A stretch of DNA of 35,303 nucleotides from CAZICM01 sp964537685 (lineage in GTDB: Bacteria; Myxococcota_A; Polyangia; Polyangiales; Polyangiaceae). Positions 30,416-35,303 of the stretch are shown in pieces. Location of the stretch: contig CAZICM010000083.1 of the NCBI GenBank assembly GCA_964537685.1, positions 1 through 35,303 on the forward strand. The letters are read 5' to 3'. The notes below the pieces were generated by a model. It was not told the origin of the DNA. It made no database searches and saw only the letters and a program-made list of their open reading frames with translations. The translations under genes were made by a program, and so were the position numbers. Numbering within the stretch: position 1 is the first letter of the stretch; each line of letters opens with the position of its first letter.

Positions 30416-33400
30416 GTGAGAAGCCTCGTGGTCGGTCCTGCCGAGTCGGAATTCGCGGGGACACCGCGTTTCGAGATTATTCGGCGAATCGGCTCGGGAG
30501 GAATGGGTGTTGTTTATGAGGCATTCGATCGGGAGAGACAGGCCACCGTTGCAATAAAGGTTCTTCGCTCGCAAGACCCCGAAACATTATTTCGTTTTAA
30601 AAATGAGTTTCGGGTTCTGCAAGACATCCGCCACCCGAATTTAATCAAACTCGGCGAGCTCTTTGAAGAACAGGGGCGATGGTTTTTCACGATGGAAATG
30701 GTTTATGGCATCCATTTCCTCGAATACCTCGAACAGACTGGCCCGGGTCCTGGATCGCTGATTCCGCCGTCTCTTCCTGGGGCTCCATCCATGGCCGCGC
30801 CCATTTCCTCCCAGCCGCCCATCTCTTCGACGCCCATAACCAGTTCGTCCGCCCGCCGCAGGCGTTCCCGTTTAAATGCCGAAATCGATGAAGCCTGCCT
30901 GCGGGACGCATTTGCCCAGCTCGCCCAGGGATTGCATGCATTGCACCGCGCCAAAAAGGTCCACCGCGATATTAAGCCTTCCAATTTAATGGTTACGCCT
31001 GACAAGCGTGTTGTTATCCTCGATTTTGGATTGGCCTTCGATTTAGAAAATTCGCTGCCTGAATCCTTTCTCGTTGGTACATGCTGGTATATGGCGCCCG
31101 AACAGGCGCGCATGAAGCCCATTGGGCCGGCGGCCGATTGGTACAGCGTCGGCGTGCTTCTGTACCAGGCGCTCACGGGAAAACTCCCTTTTCAGGGCAA
31201 TGCCCGGGAAGTGCTTTTTCTCAAACAAATGTCGGAGGCACCTCCGCCAAACGCGGCCGCCATTGTGCCCGATGATTTAAATGAATTGTGTTTAGAATTG
31301 CTTAGGATTGAACCCAAAGATCGGCCCTCTGGACCCGAAATCCTAAAGCGCCTGGGCGCCCTCAATGAAAAAATTATGATCGAATTGGAGACCGATACGC
31401 AGAATTTTGTCGGTCGCCGCGAAGAATTATCCGCCCTCCAGAAAGCCTTCACCGACGCATGCGAAAAGCAGGGCGTCACCATGTTTATTCACGGCGAATC
31501 GGGTGTCGGAAAAAGCTCCCTCACCAAACGCTTCACCGAAACGCTTACGGCCGAGGACATGCGCGTTCTGGTCTTGTCCAGCCGCTGCTACGAGCGGGAA
31601 AGCGTTCCTTACAAAGCCGTGGACGGCATCATGGATGTCCTTGGACGTGTGCTGTCCATGATGGACACCTCGGAATCGTCCCGCCTGCTTCCCTCGGATG
31701 CCGGACTGCTAGGGCTTATCTTTCCTGTGCTTCGCAAAATAGAAGCCGTCGTCTACGCCCACGTTCCCGTGCTCTCCGCGCTCGATCCCCAAGTTGTGCG
31801 CGGGCGGCTGTTCAGAGCGGTCCGCGAGCTTTTTTCGCGCATTGCCGCCGATAGGCCAGTCGTTGTTCTCATTGACGATCTCCAATGGGCGGATGCCGAC
31901 AGCCTGGCCCTGCTGTCCGAAGTGATGCGGCCCCCCGATGCACCGAAGCTGCTGCTCGTCTGCACGCTGCGGGCAGCGCTGCGAAGCGAAATGAGCCTTG
32001 TTCCTGGGCGAGAACCGCGCGGTGCATCCCTTCGCGGTGTTCATGAAGTCGAGCGCCATTTTACCGGCGACGTGCGAAGCCTTCGCCTGGACGTACTCGC
32101 GCCCGAGGAAGCCAAGGCTCTCGTAAGCGCGCTGTTGGCCGGAGCGGGCAAGGACGTCGAACTCAGCGCCGAAATGCTTGCCCAGGCCGCGGGCGGCCAT
32201 CCGCTGTTTATCGATGCGCTCGTACGGAAAGCCCGTTTAAGAGCGAGCGCCTCCGAGAGCCTGCGCCTCGAAGATGCGCTGTGGGCTCAGATTGAAGCCC
32301 TCGATGCAAAATCGCGGAGCGTTATCGAACTCCTTGTGATTGCCGGCGCTCCTCTCCAGCAACAAGTCGCGGCCCTCGCTGCCGATCTCTCCTTCAACGA
32401 GTTCTCCGACATCGTCGAATCCCTTCGGGAACAGCATCTCGCGCGCACAGCCGGCGTTCACAAAGAAGACACGGTGGAGCCCTATCACGATCGCGTCCGG
32501 GAAACGGCGTTGCTTCACCATCTGCAGACCTCCGAAACAGAACTTCACCGAAGGCTTGCATCGGCGCTGATCACGCTCAAAAGCAAGGACGCCGAGGCAT
32601 TGGCCTTCCATTTCCGCGGAGCCGGCGAGCTGGAAAAAGCCGGCGTGTTCGCCGAACAGGCCGCCGATCAAGCCCAGCATGCACTCGCGTTTGACCGGGC
32701 CGCGCGCCTCTACGACCTTTCGCTCGACCTGCGCCCCGGACTCGCGCCGGACCTTCAAGCCGCCCTGCGGGTCAAGCTTGGCGAAGCGCTGGCCAATGCG
32801 GGACGGGGCGTCGATGCAGCGAAAGCGTACTTGGCCGCGGCGCCTCACCAAAACGGCCAGCAGGCCCTCGACCTCTCGCGCCGGGCTGCAGAGCAGCTTC
32901 TGCGAAGCGGTTATATCGATCAGGCCATGGACGCGTTTCGCGGCGTGCTGAAGACGATCGGCATGTCGATGCCCGACAAACCCCTGTCCGCGCTGTTGCT
33001 TCTGCTCATGCGCCGCGCCCAAATCCGATTGCGCGGTTTGCGTTTCCGCGATCGGGCCGAATCAGCCATCGACGCAAATCTGCTCATGCGCATCGACACC
33101 TGCTGGTCTGTCGCCGCGGGCCTTGGATTGGTGGACACCATTATTGGACGATATTTCCAAGCCCGGTGTTTGCTGCTTGCGCTTAAATCGGGTGAAATTC
33201 ATCGGATTGCAAGGGCACTCGCAATGGAGGCCAGCTATTCATCGGCCTCGGGCGGCCACAACCGCTCGCGCACGGCCATGCTCGTCCAGAAAACCGACGA
33301 GCTTGCCCGGCGCGTCGGCCATCCCTACGCCATAGGCTGGGCAAGGGCCGCCGATGGCATCTCGGCCTGCCTTGAAGGCCGGTGGAAGCACGGTTTTGAC

Positions 33401-34231
33401 GCCTGCGAGGAAGCCGAAAAAATCTTCCGAGACGAGTGCACCGGCGTGTATTGGGAAATTGGAACGGTTCGCTGGTTTGGCATGTGGTCGCAATGCTACT
33501 TGGGCCGCCTGGATGAGCTTGCGCGCCGCATTCCAGAGCGTTTGCGCGAGTCTTCCGAACGAGGCGATCTCTACGCCACAATCGGCCATTCGACGGGCCT
33601 TGCGGGACTCTGCTGGCTCTTGGAAGGCGATGTCGGCCAGGCCCGCTCGCGCTCTCAAGAAGCCATGGAGCGCTGGTCCCAGAAACGTTTTCACGTTGAA
33701 CACTGGTGGGCGATGTTTGGCGAGCGCCAGATCGATTTGTACGAAGGCAGAGGCGTGGCTGCCTACAAGAAAATCGGCGAGCAATGGAGCGGATTAAAAA
33801 GCTCGCTGCTCTTGCTCGTTCAACTGACCAAACTTGAGGCCGTGCATTTAAGGGCGCGGGCCGCGCTCGTCGCAGCGGTCGAGCAAGTGAACGAAAAACA
33901 GCATTTTTGCAGGTCCGCCATGCGCGACGCGGCAACGATGGCCCGTGAAAAAATGCCTTGGTCTGATCCTCTCGCGGCACTCATTCGCGCGGCCGTGGCC
34001 CATCAGCGCGGCCAAGCGGACAAAGCTCTCTCGCTTGTAACGCATGCGGAACAAGGCTTGGAACAAGCCGGTATGGCCATGTACGCCGCCGCGGCCCGCT
34101 ATCGCAAAGGGCAGCTTTTGAAAGGTGATGAAGGCGAAAGCCTAAAGCAGGCCGCCGAGAGTTGGATGCGCGAACTCGGCGTCAAAGAACCCGAGAACAT
34201 GATCCGGATGTACGCGCCAGGCATCGGCTGA
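30416..34231 (+). CDS. Ser/Thr kinase fused to STAND-type ATPase and helical repeats
   Basis: The product is 1271 aa from GTG 30416, with GAGGT about 8 nt upstream. Kinase domain at about 20-300: GSGGMGVVYEA, Lys 48 in VAIK, HRDIKPSN (D185), DFG (D203), and GTCWYMAPEQ. About 50 Pro/Ser-rich residues (about 105-155) interrupt the domain between the hinge and the catalytic loop and end in a basic ARRRRSR patch. The ATPase follows: FVGRREEL near 325, Walker A GESGVGKSS (about 360), and Walker B VVVLIDDLQWAD (D487). Residues about 700-1271 are helical TPR-like repeats. No membrane segment. It lacks the cyclase-like part of the larger relative at 19638. Such proteins are thought to sense ligands through the repeats. 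Confidence 0.92.
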   Translation: MRSLVVGPAESEFAGTPRFEIIRRIGSGGMGVVYEAFDRERQATVAIKVLRSQDPETLFRFKNEFRVLQDIRHPNLIKLGELFEEQGRWFFTMEMVYGIHFLEYLEQTGPGPGSLIPPSLPGAPSMAAPISSQPPISSTPITSSSARRRRSRLNAEIDEACLRDAFAQLAQGLHALHRAKKVHRDIKPSNLMVTPDKRVVILDFGLAFDLENSLPESFLVGTCWYMAPEQARMKPIGPAADWYSVGVLLYQALTGKLPFQGNAREVLFLKQMSEAPPPNAAAIVPDDLNELCLELLRIEPKDRPSGPEILKRLGALNEKIMIELETDTQNFVGRREELSALQKAFTDACEKQGVTMFIHGESGVGKSSLTKRFTETLTAEDMRVLVLSSRCYERESVPYKAVDGIMDVLGRVLSMMDTSESSRLLPSDAGLLGLIFPVLRKIEAVVYAHVPVLSALDPQVVRGRLFRAVRELFSRIAADRPVVVLIDDLQWADADSLALLSEVMRPPDAPKLLLVCTLRAALRSEMSLVPGREPRGASLRGVHEVERHFTGDVRSLRLDVLAPEEAKALVSALLAGAGKDVELSAEMLAQAAGGHPLFIDALVRKARLRASASESLRLEDALWAQIEALDAKSRSVIELLVIAGAPLQQQVAALAADLSFNEFSDIVESLREQHLARTAGVHKEDTVEPYHDRVRETALLHHLQTSETELHRRLASALITLKSKDAEALAFHFRGAGELEKAGVFAEQAADQAQHALAFDRAARLYDLSLDLRPGLAPDLQAALRVKLGEALANAGRGVDAAKAYLAAAPHQNGQQALDLSRRAAEQLLRSGYIDQAMDAFRGVLKTIGMSMPDKPLSALLLLLMRRAQIRLRGLRFRDRAESAIDANLLMRIDTCWSVAAGLGLVDTIIGRYFQARCLLLALKSGEIHRIARALAMEASYSSASGGHNRSRTAMLVQKTDELARRVGHPYAIGWARAADGISACLEGRWKHGFDACEEAEKIFRDECTGVYWEIGTVRWFGMWSQCYLGRLDELARRIPERLRESSERGDLYATIGHSTGLAGLCWLLEGDVGQARSRSQEAMERWSQKRFHVEHWWAMFGERQIDLYEGRGVAAYKKIGEQWSGLKSSLLLLVQLTKLEAVHLRARAALVAAVEQVNEKQHFCRSAMRDAATMAREKMPWSDPLAALIRAAVAHQRGQADKALSLVTHAEQGLEQAGMAMYAAAARYRKGQLLKGDEGESLKQAAESWMRELGVKEPENMIRMYAPGIG

Positions 34232-34282
34232 AAATTCGAAGCGATTTTTTGCATGACTGATTGTATTGAAAGAGAGGACGAG

Positions 34283-35131
34283 ATGAATATTCATCGTTTT
34301 GATGAAACAAACGGTAAAGTTGACCTTCACGATATATCGGCGGAGGCGCCGAAGAACATAACGCGCGAGGAGGCCGACAAAAAAGTCAAAGAATTGGGGG
34401 AGGAGCTGTTTGAATTGCAGGATCTGCTTTGGGGTGCGCGTACCCACAGCGTGCTCGTCGTGCTCCAGGGGCGGGACAGCGCGGGCAAAGACGGTTCGAT
34501 AAAAAATGTCGTGGGCTATCTAAATCCCCGTGGCGTAAACGTCGTGTCCTTTGGCGTCCCCACGCGCGAAGAGCAAGAGCACGATTTCCTATGGCGCGTT
34601 CATAAACATGCCCCGCGCAAAGGCGAATTCTCGATATTTAACCGTTCTCATTACGAAGACATCCTGGTCGTGCGCGTGCACGGGTTGGCGCCTGAATCCA
34701 TCTGGAAAGAGCGTTTTGGCCATATCCACGACTTCGAAGAATTACTGAGCGAGCACAACACAATCATTCTAAAGTATTTCTTGCATATTACAAAGGATGA
34801 GCAGGAAAAGAGACTCCTGGAACGGGAGAAAGACCCACGAAAAGCATGGAAGCTAAATCCAAATGATTGGAAAGAACGCGACCATTGGGCAGACTACACC
34901 AATGCTTATGAAGAGGCGATTTCGCGCACGGCGCACAAGCGCGCTCCGTGGATTGTGGTGCCAGCCAATTCGAAGTGGTATCGCGATTTAGTCATCGCGA
35001 AGTCTCTCGTCGAGACACTCCAGCAATATAAAAAAGAATGGCAGCATAAATTAGATCAGATTGGAACAGAAGCCCGTCAAGAATTGGATACGTACCGGGC
35101 CTCCCGGGAGCAAAAGGCCAAGAGCAAATAG
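34283..35131 (+). CDS. PPK2-family polyphosphate kinase
   Basis: The product is 282 aa from ATG 34283, chosen because GAGAGGA lies about 5 nt before it; ATG 34253 is not preceded by such a site. Walker A is GRDSAGKDG at 63-71, and the second loop is FNRSHYEDILVVRVH from residue 119, where D126 is expected to be catalytic. The lid segment KLNPNDWKERDHWADY follows. Full-length for the family. The NRSHYED form is typical of class III enzymes, which phosphorylate AMP or ADP using polyphosphate; class is inferred. It is cytoplasmic and links polyphosphate to nucleotide pools. It follows the kinase gene by 51 nt and could share its transcript. Confidence 0.95.
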   Translation: MNIHRFDETNGKVDLHDISAEAPKNITREEADKKVKELGEELFELQDLLWGARTHSVLVVLQGRDSAGKDGSIKNVVGYLNPRGVNVVSFGVPTREEQEHDFLWRVHKHAPRKGEFSIFNRSHYEDILVVRVHGLAPESIWKERFGHIHDFEELLSEHNTIILKYFLHITKDEQEKRLLEREKDPRKAWKLNPNDWKERDHWADYTNAYEEAISRTAHKRAPWIVVPANSKWYRDLVIAKSLVETLQQYKKEWQHKLDQIGTEARQELDTYRASREQKAKSK

Positions 35132-35132
35132 A

Positions 35133-35146
35133 CTTCAGCGCTGAAG
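35133..35146. terminator. Perfect 14-bp palindrome at a convergent gene junction
   Basis: CTTCAGCGCTGAAG starts 1 nt after the ppk2 stop and contains the stop of the convergent partial gene. It may be a small hairpin or a binding site; there is no following T-run, so it is weak as a terminator. Confidence 0.3.
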
Positions 35147-35303
35147 CAGGCTCCTAAACCACCCTGTCGTCTTGGGCTTGTCCTCCAGCGACGGCTCTTC
35201 TTCCCCAGGCGTAAGCTCTTCCACCACCGGCGTCCCATCGGTATCGCCGCCCTCCAGCAAATCGGCCAGGCTCCCCAAAGGCTCATCCATGCTCAGCGCC
35301 CCA
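35135..35303 (-). CDS. C-terminal end of an acidic protein, partial
   Basis: A frame open to the right edge on the minus strand ends at TGA (35135-35137). It encodes 55 residues: an acidic, low-complexity stretch (MDEPLGSLADLLEGGD..., TPGEEEPSLEDKP) and a short amphipathic end WFRSLLQR. An ATG at 35290 is in frame, but the open frame continues to the edge, so the gene probably extends beyond it. The family is not recognised. Its strongly non-random composition supports coding. Confidence 0.6.
   Translation of the reverse strand, partial: GALSMDEPLGSLADLLEGGDTDGTPVVEELTPGEEEPSLEDKPKTTGWFRSLLQR

Noticed and set aside
1..35303. CRISPR arrays, insertion sequences or prophage
   Set aside because: I saw no regularly spaced repeats, transposase or integrase motifs, or terminal inverted repeats flanking such genes.

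Overview
The window looks like a chromosomal segment of a myxobacterium (Myxococcota), most likely from the Polyangia side. The evidence is the combination of three Hanks-type Ser/Thr kinases (two fused to STAND-type ATPase and helical-repeat regions), two sigma-54 enhancer-binding proteins (one with an FHA sensor), an ADYC-domain lipoprotein, an AgmX/PglI-type C-terminal domain, a DUF2169 protein, and several lipoproteins with Ser/Gly-rich linkers. The species cannot be named. Base composition is moderately GC-rich in genes and clearly AT-richer in several spacers. I see no rRNA, tRNA, CRISPR array, transposase or integrase.

Layout. Positions 3-68 hold the last 21 codons of a type-1 copper (cupredoxin) protein. 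They are followed by an unusual folded non-coding element (103-274) and a Pro/Ser-rich lipoprotein gene (326-976). A convergent minus-strand cluster (4948 down to 978) encodes a lipoprotein metallopeptidase, a small two-helix membrane protein, a tail-anchored HExxH protein with two CxxC pairs, and a PpiC/SurA-type prolyl isomerase: an envelope-facing set. From 5034 the plus strand carries an NtrC-type response regulator, then DUF2169, thiD and a lipoprotein polysaccharide deacetylase packed almost without gaps, a CAP-domain lipoprotein, and an FAD aromatic hydroxylase-like enzyme. A 315-nt spacer with a small minus-strand gene candidate and a terminator precedes a transmembrane Ser/Thr kinase (13802-16162).

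The second half has an XRE regulator divergent from a second CAP lipoprotein with a 19-Ser run (16228-17858), an orphan Leu-binding-type lipoprotein (17883-19475) divergent from a 1551-aa kinase/cyclase-like/ATPase/TPR protein (19638-24293), an AgmX-like lipoprotein and an FHA-sigma54 activator on the minus strand, and a palindrome-bearing spacer. It ends with an ADYC lipoprotein, a TauE/SafE permease, an Old Yellow Enzyme-like oxidoreductase coupled to a 1271-aa kinase-ATPase protein, a class III-like PPK2 polyphosphate kinase, and the C-terminus of an acidic protein at the right edge.

Overall this is a signalling and cell-surface neighbourhood. The kinases could supply phosphothreonine to the FHA activator (inference). 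No classical defence or biosynthetic cluster is visible. The least explained elements are the folded 103-274 element, the minus-strand small gene with its own Shine-Dalgarno and terminator, the two-metalloprotein envelope operon, and the XRE/CAP divergent pair with a palindromic operator candidate.
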